Shown here piece by piece: positions 35,657 to 45,580 of a DNA stretch of 64,000 nt. The first letter of the stretch is position 1; each line of letters opens with the position of its first letter. The position numbers and the translations under genes are program-made. The DNA lies in the NCBI GenBank assembly GCA_021201335.1, contig JAJQFD010000044.1, positions 90,456-154,455 of the forward strand, written 5' to 3'. This DNA comes from Bacteroides sp. (lineage in GTDB: Bacteria; Bacteroidota; Bacteroidia; Bacteroidales; Bacteroidaceae). The notes below the pieces were generated by a model that saw only the letters and a list, made by a program, of their open reading frames with translations, was not told the DNA's origin and made no database searches.

Positions 35657-36546
35657 ATGAGTTTTTTCTCTACACATCTTAAACAAGTTTTCTTTTTAAC
35701 TTTAATACTTTTTTTTCAATTTCACTAAATGCTCAAAGAAAGCCACGTGTGGTTTATCTCCCCTTTCCTAAGGATACAGATGCTATGATAGCTATAGACT
35801 CAGCGAGTATTCGCATTTTATACGCCATGAATGCCATTGATCTTAAGAATATTGAAACTTATGATGATTTGCAACGATTGGAGATTGGAAAGGATTTCTC
35901 AAAATACTACAGTTTCTTTGTGTTCAATTCAGATTCTTTAGTCACAGCTTGGAAAAAGAAACATCCCAGAGCAGAATCAGTACCGGTGAGGTCAGGCGTT
36001 CGTGGTAAGCATTTTAACTGGTCGGAATATCATTATTCGGAATTTTTTATCGACCACTCAAAAAATACTTTTACCGAATATGCCCGAATGCCCAGGTATA
36101 TGAACCATCTTAATAGCAAATACACTGAAATTATTCCTATTCAAGAATGGGAAATTAACGAAGAAACAAAAAAAATTTTAGGATTTGAATGCCAAAAAGC
36201 AACTTGTCATTTTAGAGGAAGGCGGTATACAGCTTGGTTTAGCATGGACGTTCCTATAAATAAGGGTCCATGGAAATTTGGTGGATTGCCTGGTTTAATA
36301 TTGAAAATATACGATGATGATGAATTGTACAAATTTGAATGTATACAGATTGAAACTCTTAAGAAAAAACTTCCTATGATGATGTACGAAGATTATAAAG
36401 AATATAAACCCATTAATCGAGATAAGCTGCTGAAACTCCAAAAGATGCTGAATGAAGATTACATGAAAGCAACAGGAGCCAGAAACCTTAAGACCCAAGA
36501 ACCGATCTCGAATCCGGTTGATTATTATCCTATAGAAATTCAATAA
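35657..36546 (+). pseudogene. GLPGLI-family secreted protein, signal peptide frameshifted at T8
   Basis: The protein body reads on from 35749 (VVYLPFPKDTDAM) to 36546 and contains the family hallmark PWKFGGLPGLILKIYDDDELYKFE. A signal peptide is encoded upstream from 35657: MSFFSTHLKQVFFLTLILFF, but its frame hits a stop after a run of eight T at 35709-35716. With nine T the join would be LILFFSISLNAQRKPRVVY, a normal signal cleavage site. So the gene is broken only at this homopolymer. GLPGLI proteins are envelope proteins of unknown function that commonly pair with outer-membrane barrels, as here (37802), and often occur in Bacteroidetes peptide loci. Confidence 0.85.
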
Positions 36547-36550
36547 AGGT

Positions 36551-37798
36551 ATGAGAGCGTATATTTCAACACATCATATTGAACATGCCATAGCCAACAT
36601 GAAGCAACTGGTATTTGAAGTGACGGATTCCTGTAATCTGAGGTGTAAATACTGTACATATGGAGAATTTTATGAAGACTATGATAAACGCGAAGATAAG
36701 AACTTATCCATAGAAAAAGCGACTAAATTGATCGACTATTTATCAGGTTATTGGGATTCGGAGCTGCGTACCTCTGCTCAACAACACATATTTATATCTT
36801 TCTATGGTGGGGAACCATTATTAAACATGCCTTTTATTAAAGCAATTGTTAGATATATAACCGAAGAAAAAAGAGCAAGCTATAGAACCTATAGTTTTTC
36901 ATTGACTACCAATGCCGTATTATTAAATCGATATATGGATTATTTCGAAAAGCATAAATTCCGTTTGCTCGTTAGTTTGGATGGTGATGAAAAGAATACT
37001 TCATATAGGGTCAATCTGGCTGGTCATAATGCTTTTTCTACAATTATGAATAATGTGGACGTATTGAGAAACAAATACCCACAATATTTTGAAGAATGCG
37101 TCAGTTTCAATGCAGTTTTACACAATAAGAATTCCGTTCAGGAAATCTATTCATTTTTCAAGAATAAATTTGGCAAAATACCTCGAATAGGAGAATTAAA
37201 CAGTACAGGTATACGCGAAGATAAGAAAAAGGAATTTATGGAGACCTACAGGAATACGGCCGAAAGTTTGAAGCAAGCGGAACATTACGAAGAAATTGAA
37301 CGAGATATATTTATGCAAGCAGATAGTTATAGGGAGTTAACTCTTTATCTTTATCAATATAGCGGTTATGTGTACAATGATTATACGGACCTGTTAATTG
37401 ATAAATCAAAACTCAGAAGTCTTCCAACGGGAACTTGTATGCCATTCTCAAAAAAAATGTTTGTTACCGTAAATGGGAAAATACTTCCTTGCGAACGTAT
37501 CGGCCATCAATTTGCATTAGGAGAAATAACAGATCATGGAATTGTATTGAATTTTTCAACAATAGTAGAACAATATAATACTTATTTTGAAAAAATGGAA
37601 AAACAGTGCGAAAACTGCTGGAATGTTAAGAGTTGCAGGCAGTGTTTGTTCAATTTGCAAAATCTGGAAAAAAGACCTATTTGTAACGGATATATGAATG
37701 AAAATGCTTTTAATCAGTATACAAAGAGACAAATAGCTTTTCTACAAAAGAATCCAGAAATGTACAAAAAAATAATGGAAGAAGTAAATGTAATATAA
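36551..37798 (+). CDS. Radical SAM/SPASM peptide maturase
   Basis: A 415-residue cytoplasmic radical SAM enzyme expected to modify the GG-leader precursor. The cluster motif is C28-x3-C32-x2-C35 in DSCNLRCKYC, with the SAM-binding FYGGEPLLN following. The SPASM region holds further Cys in KILPCERIGHQFALGEI, then CENCWNVKSCRQC with CxxCx5C spacing, and RPICNGYM. From memory it fits the GG-Bacteroidales radical SAM maturase family (TIGR04148). The start is 4 bases after the GLPGLI gene and the next gene begins 3 bases after its stop, so it is tightly co-transcribed. The chemistry (thioether or carbon-carbon bond) cannot be read from sequence. Confidence 0.9.
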   Translation: MRAYISTHHIEHAIANMKQLVFEVTDSCNLRCKYCTYGEFYEDYDKREDKNLSIEKATKLIDYLSGYWDSELRTSAQQHIFISFYGGEPLLNMPFIKAIVRYITEEKRASYRTYSFSLTTNAVLLNRYMDYFEKHKFRLLVSLDGDEKNTSYRVNLAGHNAFSTIMNNVDVLRNKYPQYFEECVSFNAVLHNKNSVQEIYSFFKNKFGKIPRIGELNSTGIREDKKKEFMETYRNTAESLKQAEHYEEIERDIFMQADSYRELTLYLYQYSGYVYNDYTDLLIDKSKLRSLPTGTCMPFSKKMFVTVNGKILPCERIGHQFALGEITDHGIVLNFSTIVEQYNTYFEKMEKQCENCWNVKSCRQCLFNLQNLEKRPICNGYMNENAFNQYTKRQIAFLQKNPEMYKKIMEEVNVI

Positions 37799-37801
37799 TC
37801 T

Positions 37802-40444
37802 ATGATCCGATTCATCTCTTTAATGCTTGTATTCTCTTTCTTCCCTTTTACTTTATGTACTCAAACGATTGTAGAGGGGTATATAAAGAATAAGAAGAAG
37901 CAGCCTCTCTCAGCAACCATTACAGTAGCTGCAAAAGGTAGCAAAGCAGTATCTTCTTATACAACAACGAATGATATTGGTTTTTATTCCATTGTATATA
38001 AAGGTGAAGCAGATAGTATTACATTAACTGTGAGTAGTATAAATGTTGGTAAATACCAGAAAACCATTGACAGGAAACAACACCGGCTTGATTTTATACT
38101 TGAAGAGAAGCCGATAGAATTAACTGAGGTAAACATTGTTCCTCATAAAATAACAAAAATGGGTGATACAATCAATTATACTGTCAGCATGTTTATGAGT
38201 CCCAGTGATAGAACCATCAAAGATGTATTGAAGAAGATGCCGGGTATTGATATTAGCTCCAGTGGAAAAATATCATATAACGGCAGGGCAATCAATAAAT
38301 TTTATGTTGAAAATTTAGATTTGATGGGAGGAAGATACAATGTTATAACGAATAACATATCAGCCAAAGATATTGCTTCTGTTCAGGTATTGGAAAATCA
38401 TGAGCCTATAAAAGTTTTGCAAAAAATGACAGTTTCGGAAGATGCTGCTATCAATCTCAAACTGAAAAATACTGCAAAAGGAATTTTATCTATCTTGGCC
38501 GCGGCAGGAATCGGATATAAACCAGCTATATGGGATGGAGAATTAACTTCAATGTTCTTTGCTTCTAATATGCAAAACGTAATTACATACAAAGGCAATA
38601 ATTCCGGGAATGACATTAAATCGGAACTAAGAAGCCATTATGATCATGAACAGATAAATATGGATGCAAATAACTATCTTTCCATATTATCACCAATAAC
38701 TCCTCCTGTTCCACAAAAGCGTTATCTCTATAATAATTCTCATGTTATTTCCGCTAATCATCTTCATTTGTTGAAAGATAGCCTTAAACTCACTACAAAT
38801 GTATCTTACTATAAAGATAAAGTTGAACGGGAAGGATATTCTTTTCTTCAACAGTACTTACTTGAAGACAGCATTTTATCAATAGAAGAAAACATCCATT
38901 ATATGAGAAGGCAGCATAATGGAGAAGCTACCTTCAAATTAGAATCCAACAGGAGCCAATATTATTTTACGAATGTGTTGAACTTGAAAGGAAACTGGAA
39001 TGATGAATCCGGCTCAGGAATTACGAAAAGTAATGCCGCCGTAAATGAAAAAATATCACAAAGCCTTAACAATCCGACCTATTCCATCAATAATGCATTC
39101 AACCTAATGAAAGGCATCGACAATAATCTCTTAAGGGTATATTTCGCAATAGGCTACCAGAAAAAAACAGGTACGTTAACAGTTGCACCAGCAAACTATA
39201 TGGAGAAAAATCCCGCAACCGTTGACCAAGAGAGCACCGCTAAAGATTTTGCGTCTATATTACGAGCAACTTATGGCAGGCGTATCAAAAAGTTCCATCT
39301 GGACTATAGTGTATGGACACGTATTGATATGCGGAAATTAGATACCGACTTAAAAGGTGAAGATGAAAATAATTCCATTATTCTATCTGCGGACTCGCTG
39401 CGGAATGAATTGAATTATAATACATATCAATTCGGTATTCATCAAAGCTATAGCTATAAGAGTACAAGATTCAAGGCATTTTTAACACTTCCGCTAACCT
39501 TCTTTTTTCTTACAAAAAAAGATCATTTGTCAGACAAGGAAAAGAATTACAGCAAAACAATTCTAAACCCCTCGTTGACTGTAATACATGAACTGACGAG
39601 TCTCTTCTCTCTTTCTTACGGCATCAATTACCGGAAAGCATATGGAGATATAACTTCAAGTTACACAGGATATATTATGCACAACTACAGAAGTATGATG
39701 CGAAATACGAATGATGACCTTTTTAAAACCCGGACGATGAATGGAAACCTATCCGCAACGTACAGGGACGTCTATAATTTGCTTTTTATCAATGGTAAAG
39801 TGGACTATAACTACACTTGGAAAAACTTGCTTTACGGATACAATTATCAAGGGATCATGAGTGAAAAAACAACCCTACTGCAACCTGGCAAACAACAGAA
39901 TGTAGCCATGAACATTAATATGAGTAAAGGATTCAATTTTTGGTCGACAACAATCCGTTTTTCGGGTAGATACAGTAACACTAAAGGAAAACAACTAATT
40001 CAGGAACAATTAGTGGATTATAGAACGCAGGGATACGAATTTTCTACTTACTTACATTTGATTCCAAACAGATTTGTTGATGCAAGTAATTCTTTCATAT
40101 TTGGAAAAAACAAAAGTCGTATTTCCGATAGCTCCCATTATTTTTCATCAATAAAAAACATTGCAAATATAATACGCTTGAATGTACATTTAACCAATGC
40201 CCTGACTATAAATTGGAATGTTGAACTTCAATACAACAATTTGACAAGCAAACGACATACATCATTTGCTGATGCAGGAATTAAATATAAATATAAAGAG
40301 ATAGAACTGGAATTTGAATTAAATAATATTTTTAATTCAAAGAAGTATATATCGGCTTTCAGTAGTCATACATATACTCATTTCTATAGTTACAATTTGC
40401 GTCCAATGAGTGCATTCGTTAAAGTCAGATTTAAACTGAAATAA
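37802..40444 (+). CDS. Outer-membrane beta-barrel protein with carboxypeptidase-regulatory-like domain
   Basis: An 880-residue outer-membrane protein. A signal peptide (MIRFISLMLVFSFFPFTLCTQ) precedes a carboxypeptidase-regulatory-like domain (VEGYIKNKKKQPLSATITVA) and a plug-like segment (TIKDVLKKMPGIDISSSGKI, YNGRAINKFYVENLDLMGGRYN, ASVQVLENHEPIKVL). A TonB-receptor-like barrel follows to the C-terminus (AFVKVRFKLK). It belongs to the barrel family that pairs with GLPGLI proteins. Its place between two radical-SAM-type genes and upstream of the exporter suggests a role in passing the mature peptide, or a related substrate, across the outer membrane, or in self-protection. That role is inference. 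Confidence 0.82.
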   Translation: MIRFISLMLVFSFFPFTLCTQTIVEGYIKNKKKQPLSATITVAAKGSKAVSSYTTTNDIGFYSIVYKGEADSITLTVSSINVGKYQKTIDRKQHRLDFILEEKPIELTEVNIVPHKITKMGDTINYTVSMFMSPSDRTIKDVLKKMPGIDISSSGKISYNGRAINKFYVENLDLMGGRYNVITNNISAKDIASVQVLENHEPIKVLQKMTVSEDAAINLKLKNTAKGILSILAAAGIGYKPAIWDGELTSMFFASNMQNVITYKGNNSGNDIKSELRSHYDHEQINMDANNYLSILSPITPPVPQKRYLYNNSHVISANHLHLLKDSLKLTTNVSYYKDKVEREGYSFLQQYLLEDSILSIEENIHYMRRQHNGEATFKLESNRSQYYFTNVLNLKGNWNDESGSGITKSNAAVNEKISQSLNNPTYSINNAFNLMKGIDNNLLRVYFAIGYQKKTGTLTVAPANYMEKNPATVDQESTAKDFASILRATYGRRIKKFHLDYSVWTRIDMRKLDTDLKGEDENNSIILSADSLRNELNYNTYQFGIHQSYSYKSTRFKAFLTLPLTFFFLTKKDHLSDKEKNYSKTILNPSLTVIHELTSLFSLSYGINYRKAYGDITSSYTGYIMHNYRSMMRNTNDDLFKTRTMNGNLSATYRDVYNLLFINGKVDYNYTWKNLLYGYNYQGIMSEKTTLLQPGKQQNVAMNINMSKGFNFWSTTIRFSGRYSNTKGKQLIQEQLVDYRTQGYEFSTYLHLIPNRFVDASNSFIFGKNKSRISDSSHYFSSIKNIANIIRLNVHLTNALTINWNVELQYNNLTSKRHTSFADAGIKYKYKEIELEFELNNIFNSKKYISAFSSHTYTHFYSYNLRPMSAFVKVRFKLK

Positions 40445-40447
40445 ATT

Positions 40448-41710
40448 ATGAAAGAGTTTTGGCTAAGCATAAATTCGCAGATATATGCTGAATTTAAGGG
40501 AGACAATGTTTTATTATATAATACCTCCAATGGTAGATATATAGAAAACACAATCCATGAAATCACAACTTTAGTAAGGGAGTTGTATCGCCCAGAAAAT
40601 TTAGGGGCTATCATTATTAAGGAAGATAGATTAAAAGAACAAGAAGTAAGAGAATTCATACAAGAGTTTTCGAAGTCAAAAATGGGAAAAATGGTGGATA
40701 AAGATGAATACCCATATAAGCCTGTAAGTCTTATACCCATTCTAAACCTGCAAAAAGACATTGATAAACTAAACAAAAGCAATGACACTTTATTTCCTGT
40801 AAATGACAATTATTTAAACTATCTTCGGGAAATAAATATTTATCTAAATACCGAATGCGATAACCAGTGCACATTATGCCAGAATTATTATAGGCAGATA
40901 CCTTGCTGCACAAAAGAGGCCACTTTTAAAGAATTATCCTTGCAAAATATAGAAACATTATTCAATCAAATACAATATTCACAACTAGCTAGAGTAAACT
41001 TCTTGGGAGGAAATATTTACAGATATACACACTTAAATATTTTAGACGAGAAAAGCAAGAAGTTGAGAGATATCCTGCACTTTTATGTATTTTACACCAA
41101 CTATCAATCTAACAATTTCATTAACAGTATATTTCTCGAAATAATTGTAAATTTTCCATTAAAAAAGGAAATCCTTAAAAACATACTATCTACTATTGAA
41201 AATATGGATAGAGTTACTTTCCATTTTATAGTAGAAGACAATGAGCAATATGATCAAGCAATCATTTGTAGTCAAGAATTTGATATAAATCATTATATCA
41301 TTCACCCTTTCTATAACCAAAAAAACATTGCTTTTTTTGAAAAGTATGTATTTTTACAAAAGGAAGATATTTTAGAAGCCGACATAACGTTACGTGAAAT
41401 ATTTAGAAATCAGAAACTTAACGTCAATTTTTGGGGTAAACTTTATCTGTATCCAAGCGGTTCGATTAGAGCAAGTATTCATTCTAAAATCATAGGAAAT
41501 ATCGAAATAAACACATTAGCTGATATTATTCAAAAAGAAATGGCTGAAAATACAGCGTGGAGAATGATAAGAAACAATAAACCTTGCAGTGAATGTATAT
41601 ATCAATACTTCTGCCCTGCCCCCTCAAATTATGAACTCACATTTAATAGATCGAATCTTTGCCAAATAAATCCGAAGACGACGTATAACGAGTATGAAAG
41701 CATTTCCTAA
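40448..41710 (+). CDS. Second radical-SAM-like protein ('pseudo-rSAM' type) with intact Cys triad
   Basis: A 420-residue protein resembling the companion family called pseudo-rSAM in GG-Bacteroidales systems (TIGR04150, from memory). The N-terminal 120 residues look like a precursor-recognition domain. Unlike what the family name implies, a C137-x3-C141-x2-C144 triad is present in TECDNQCTLC, followed by CC. The usual GGE SAM-binding motif is changed to FLGGNIY. A SPASM-like group CSECIYQYFC (CxxCx5C) and NLCQINP lie near the C-terminus. The gene starts 3 bases after the barrel gene and overlaps the exporter gene by 17 bases. It may be a second catalyst or a leader-binding partner. Confidence 0.78.
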   Translation: MKEFWLSINSQIYAEFKGDNVLLYNTSNGRYIENTIHEITTLVRELYRPENLGAIIIKEDRLKEQEVREFIQEFSKSKMGKMVDKDEYPYKPVSLIPILNLQKDIDKLNKSNDTLFPVNDNYLNYLREINIYLNTECDNQCTLCQNYYRQIPCCTKEATFKELSLQNIETLFNQIQYSQLARVNFLGGNIYRYTHLNILDEKSKKLRDILHFYVFYTNYQSNNFINSIFLEIIVNFPLKKEILKNILSTIENMDRVTFHFIVEDNEQYDQAIICSQEFDINHYIIHPFYNQKNIAFFEKYVFLQKEDILEADITLREIFRNQKLNVNFWGKLYLYPSGSIRASIHSKIIGNIEINTLADIIQKEMAENTAWRMIRNNKPCSECIYQYFCPAPSNYELTFNRSNLCQINPKTTYNEYESIS

Positions 41711-43901
41711 TTACCGCCAATTGGATGCCATGGACTGTGGTCCAACATGCTTACGAATGATTGCAAAATATTATGGGCGTAGTTTTCCAATGCAGTACTT
41801 ACGGGAAAAGAGTTTTATTACTCGCGAAGGGGTTTCTATGTTAGGCATCAGTGATGCTGCCGAAACAATTGGATTTCGCACAAATGGAGTTAAAATAACT
41901 TTTGAACAACTAATTAGAGAACAACCAACCCCTTGTATTCTACACTGGAATCAGAATCATTTTGTGGTTTGTTATAACATCAAACAAAAACGTAACAGTG
42001 ATTTTAAAATTTATATCTCTGATCCGACAGGTGAAAAATATATAATGAATAAATCGGACTTCCTTCAATGCTGGATTAGTATTCATTCAGAAGAAAAAGA
42101 GTTAGGGACAGCATTATTGCTTGAACCTACACCTGACTTTTACACGCAAGATGATGATGTATATAAACAAAAGAAAAGCGTCTCCTATTTTTTACATTAC
42201 CTTAAGCCACATCATTCTCAACTCTTACAGCTTACTATTGGGCTATTAGCCGGAAGTATTATATCATTTATTCTACCATTTTTAACACAAGCTGTTGTAG
42301 ATCAAGGCATCCAGAATAATAACCTCAGCTTTGTATCCTTAATTTTAATAGCTCAACTTGGGTTATTCATTACCCAATTATCAATTGAATTTATTCGAAA
42401 TTGGATTACTCTCCATGTCAATAGTCGTATCAGTATAGCTCTTATATATGACTTTCTATCCAAACTGATGAGATTGCCAATTCAATTTTTCGATACTAAA
42501 AATGTCGGTGATATCATGCAGCGTATCGGAGATAATAATCGAATAAAATCATTTCTTACTGGGATAACATTAACAACTTTATTCTCATTTGTCAACTTCA
42601 TCATCTTTGCATTCATATTGACATATTATAATATGGAAATATTAGCAGTATTTGTATTGGGTAACGCTCTATACATTTCATGGATACTTCTTTTTCTCCG
42701 TTATCGCCGCAAATTGGATATGGCACGCTTTTCGCAAGCATCGGCCGAACAAAGTAATTTGGTTCAAATTGTAACTGGAATGCAGGAAATTAAACTTAAT
42801 AATTGTGAAAAACAACAACGATGGAAATGGGAGCGCATACAAGTAAAGTTATTCAAGATAAATATTAAAGGACTCGCACTTGGACAATACCAACAAATTG
42901 GATCGGTATTCTTTAGCCAAACCACCTCATTATTTATATCGTACATTGCAGCAAGAACCGTTATAGAAGGAGAAATGACATTAGGAATGATGATGTCCAT
43001 TAGTTACATTATTGCTCAATTATCTGGTCCTATCGGACAAGTTATTGGATTCGTTCAAGCTGCTCAGGATACTAAAATAAGCTTAGAACGATTGAATGAA
43101 ATACATACTCAAAAGGATGAAGAACAAAACATTGAATTTAAAATAGGTGAATTACCAACGAATAGAAGCATACACATTGAGAACCTTTATTTCAGCTATG
43201 ACGGAGCAGACCGTAACTACACTTTAAATTCGATCAACATAACTATACCCGAGAATAAAATAACGGCCATAGTTGGAAGTAGTGGAAGCGGTAAGACAAC
43301 CTTAATAAAATTATTATTAGCTTTCTATCAACCCAATAAAGGGAAAATAATAATTGATGATATACCGATAGAAGATATTAACCCGCATTTGTGGAGACAA
43401 AAGTCAGGAGCGGTAATGCAAGATGGTTTTATTTTTTCTGATACAATATCAGGTAATATAGCAGTAGGAGAAGACATTGTAAACAAGAAAAAGCTGCTTC
43501 ATGCCGTAGAAGTTGCAAACATAAAAGAATTCATTGAATCACTTCCATTGAAATACAACACAAAAATTGGCATGGAAGGTAGTGGGCTTAGTCAGGGGCA
43601 ACGCCAACGTATTCTTATTGCACGAGCAGTATACAAAAATCCTGAATACATATTTCTGGACGAGGCGACTAATGCTCTAGATGCCAGTAATGAGAAAAAG
43701 ATAATGGAACAATTGAACAAGTTTTATAGAGGGAAAACGGTTGTTATCGTAGCCCACCGACTAAGCACAGTTAAAGATGCTGATAAAATAATTGTTTTAG
43801 ATAAAGGAAGAGTAGTAGAAGAAGGCACTCATCAAGAATTAACCCTTCTAAAGGGCGCTTACTATCAATTAGTTAAAAATCAACTGGAATTAGGTGCTTA
43901 A
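41694..43901 (+). CDS. C39-peptidase ABC exporter (leader cleavage and peptide export)
   Basis: A 735-residue bacteriocin-type ABC transporter. The N-terminal C39 peptidase (residues 1-135) has Gln9 and Cys15 in YRQLDAMDCGPTCLRMIAKYYG, His in CILHWNQNHFVV and Asp in ISDPTGEK, so it should be active and cut at the GG of the precursor leader. Residues about 165-460 hold the transmembrane domain, with an exporter-type NBD after it: Walker A GSSGSGKTT, signature LSQGQRQR, Walker B YIFLDEA, and VAHRLST. It overlaps the upstream gene by 17 bases and the HlyD gene by one base (TAATG). It is a clear paralogue of the broken exporter at 53102-55301. Confidence 0.94.
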   Translation: MKAFPNYRQLDAMDCGPTCLRMIAKYYGRSFPMQYLREKSFITREGVSMLGISDAAETIGFRTNGVKITFEQLIREQPTPCILHWNQNHFVVCYNIKQKRNSDFKIYISDPTGEKYIMNKSDFLQCWISIHSEEKELGTALLLEPTPDFYTQDDDVYKQKKSVSYFLHYLKPHHSQLLQLTIGLLAGSIISFILPFLTQAVVDQGIQNNNLSFVSLILIAQLGLFITQLSIEFIRNWITLHVNSRISIALIYDFLSKLMRLPIQFFDTKNVGDIMQRIGDNNRIKSFLTGITLTTLFSFVNFIIFAFILTYYNMEILAVFVLGNALYISWILLFLRYRRKLDMARFSQASAEQSNLVQIVTGMQEIKLNNCEKQQRWKWERIQVKLFKINIKGLALGQYQQIGSVFFSQTTSLFISYIAARTVIEGEMTLGMMMSISYIIAQLSGPIGQVIGFVQAAQDTKISLERLNEIHTQKDEEQNIEFKIGELPTNRSIHIENLYFSYDGADRNYTLNSINITIPENKITAIVGSSGSGKTTLIKLLLAFYQPNKGKIIIDDIPIEDINPHLWRQKSGAVMQDGFIFSDTISGNIAVGEDIVNKKKLLHAVEVANIKEFIESLPLKYNTKIGMEGSGLSQGQRQRILIARAVYKNPEYIFLDEATNALDASNEKKIMEQLNKFYRGKTVVIVAHRLSTVKDADKIIVLDKGRVVEEGTHQELTLLKGAYYQLVKNQLELGA

Positions 43902-45205
43902 TGAGTATAAAACAAAAAACATACAGTAACGTTGAACTTAGAAGCGAAGAAGTACAGGAAATTATGGGCAATATTCCTTCTTGGATTGTACGTTGGGGAC
44001 TCACTGTGCTTCTATTATTAATTCTATTACTTTTAGCAGGCAGTTATTTTTTCAAGTATCCGGATACGATCACAGCGGAGATGACATTGACAAGTCGGCA
44101 ACCTGTTACACAAATAGTGGCACGAAGTTCCGGTAAGATTAATACACTACTCGTTTCAGAAGGAGATATGGTTGAAGAAGGAACGCTTCTAGCTATATTG
44201 GATAATCCTGCATCAACAGAAGATATACTTGAATTAAAGAAAGAACTCAATCGTAGTTTTTACGACCCTAGCATTATTTCCGTTTCTCCAATCATACAAA
44301 AAGAGCTTACGCTTGGTGACGTCCACACCTATTACAGCAGCCTTCTTAATAATGTGCATGAATATATTAATTATCAAACCCTTTCCTATTATCCGCAGAA
44401 AATTGAACAGATACAAAAACAAATACAATTATACAATAACTATTATCACAGGCAACAACAGCAAGTAAATGCTATAAAATTGCAACATCAAATCGCTAAA
44501 CAGCAGTATGCTCGTGATTCTCTTTTATTTGTACGAGGACTTATTTCTGCTTCAGAACATGACGAAGCGCAAGTTACTTTGATGAAGAGCTTATCTTCTT
44601 TAGAAGGACTGTTATCCTCCTTGGAAAACGTTAAAATACAAATTGCTGCACAACAATCAACATTGTTAGATCTTCAATTACAGAAAGCAGAAAAAGAAAG
44701 TATTTTACTACAAACTTATCATAGGGCGGCAGAACAGGTTCTATCAGCAATACATATATGGGAATTAAATTATTGCCTGATTAGTCCGATAAAAGGAAAA
44801 GCAACATTTAATACGTTTTGGAGTATTAATCAATATGTCCCTTCCGGAGAAAAGGTTTTCGCAATTGTACCCGAAGAATCTGAAGAACTAATTGGAAGAG
44901 CATATCTTCCTATCGGACGTTCCGGAAAAGTACAAAAAGGACAACGAGTTATCATACGCTTCAATAACTATCCAAGTCAAGAATTTGGAATCGTCGAAGG
45001 AACAGTTTCTGCTATTTCTTTAATTCCCAGCAACAACAACTATACTATAGAGATAATTCTACCCTATGGATTAACTACCAATTACCAAAAGACATTGCCT
45101 ATGGCACAAGAGATGACTGCCACAACAGAAATTGTAACAGAAGAACTTCGCTTGATTGAACGTTTGATTATGCCTATAAAAAGTATAATAAAAGTTGGAT
45201 TTTAA
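43901..45205 (+). CDS. HlyD-family membrane fusion protein
   Basis: A 434-residue periplasmic adaptor that links the C39 ABC exporter to an outer-membrane channel. One membrane helix is near residues 30-53 (LTVLLLLILLLLAGSYFF), followed by a lipoyl-like half (ARSSGKINTLLVSEGDMVEEGTLLAIL), a coiled-coil hairpin (about 120-280, rich in Gln and Glu) and the second half with IVPEESEELIGRAYLP, VIIRFNNYPSQEFGIVEG. It overlaps the ABC gene by one base, the usual arrangement for translational coupling. It ends the + strand locus. No outer-membrane TolC-like gene is nearby, so the channel may be the barrel protein at 37802 or a genomic TolC. Confidence 0.9.
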   Translation: MSIKQKTYSNVELRSEEVQEIMGNIPSWIVRWGLTVLLLLILLLLAGSYFFKYPDTITAEMTLTSRQPVTQIVARSSGKINTLLVSEGDMVEEGTLLAILDNPASTEDILELKKELNRSFYDPSIISVSPIIQKELTLGDVHTYYSSLLNNVHEYINYQTLSYYPQKIEQIQKQIQLYNNYYHRQQQQVNAIKLQHQIAKQQYARDSLLFVRGLISASEHDEAQVTLMKSLSSLEGLLSSLENVKIQIAAQQSTLLDLQLQKAEKESILLQTYHRAAEQVLSAIHIWELNYCLISPIKGKATFNTFWSINQYVPSGEKVFAIVPEESEELIGRAYLPIGRSGKVQKGQRVIIRFNNYPSQEFGIVEGTVSAISLIPSNNNYTIEIILPYGLTTNYQKTLPMAQEMTATTEIVTEELRLIERLIMPIKSIIKVGF

Positions 45206-45338
45206 TAAATAAAAAAAGTTAGAGCAATTAGATTTAATCTGTAAAAAATAGACGGCACTGTCCATAATTGTAAAGTATCAATAGATTCGCTACACTTTTA
45301 GTTTCTTTATTTCACTAGAAACAATTATCTTTCGTTCC

Positions 45339-45470
45339 ATGAAAGATGATCAAATGCAAATAAGAACACGTAAAAAATGGCTCCAAGTATATCAGGAATT
45401 AGGTTCTGTGTCGAAAGCAGCTTTACGAGGCGGAGTTGCCAGATCAACTCTTCACCGTTGGATTCTGTAA
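45339..45470 (+). mobile_element. Truncated transposase N-terminus (helix-turn-helix)
   Basis: A 43-codon frame reads MKDDQMQIRTRKKWLQVYQE then LGSVSKAALRGGVARSTLHRWIL and stops. This is the N-terminal helix-turn-helix of an IS481/IS3-like transposase, with the catalytic domain missing. Just upstream, GACGGCACTGTCCATAATTG (about 45252) may be the old IS end. It lies between the two convergent peptide loci, where insertion does no harm. Confidence 0.6.
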
Positions 45471-45472
45471 AA

Positions 45473-45553
45473 GTCATCCAGAGCGTAGCGAAAGATCTGT
45501 TGCACGACCGTAGAACGGTTGAGGAGCAGATCTCTCACTTTGTTCGAGATGAC
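45473..45553. repeat. Inverted-repeat element of the GTCATCC...GATGAC type
   Basis: A 27-base left arm (45473-45499, starting GTCATCCAGAGCGTAGCGAA and ending AGATCTG) is largely complementary to a right arm (45527-45553, starting CAGATCTCTCACTTTG and ending GATGAC). The 27-base loop contains ACGACCGTAGAACGGT. Such GTCAT-type palindromic units are common dispersed repeats in Bacteroidetes genomes. It lies right after the transposase fragment and 28 bases before the end of the opposing receptor gene. It could also act as a bidirectional barrier to transcription. Confidence 0.65.
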
Positions 45554-45580
45554 CCGAATAGTTTTGACACACCCCTTTTT

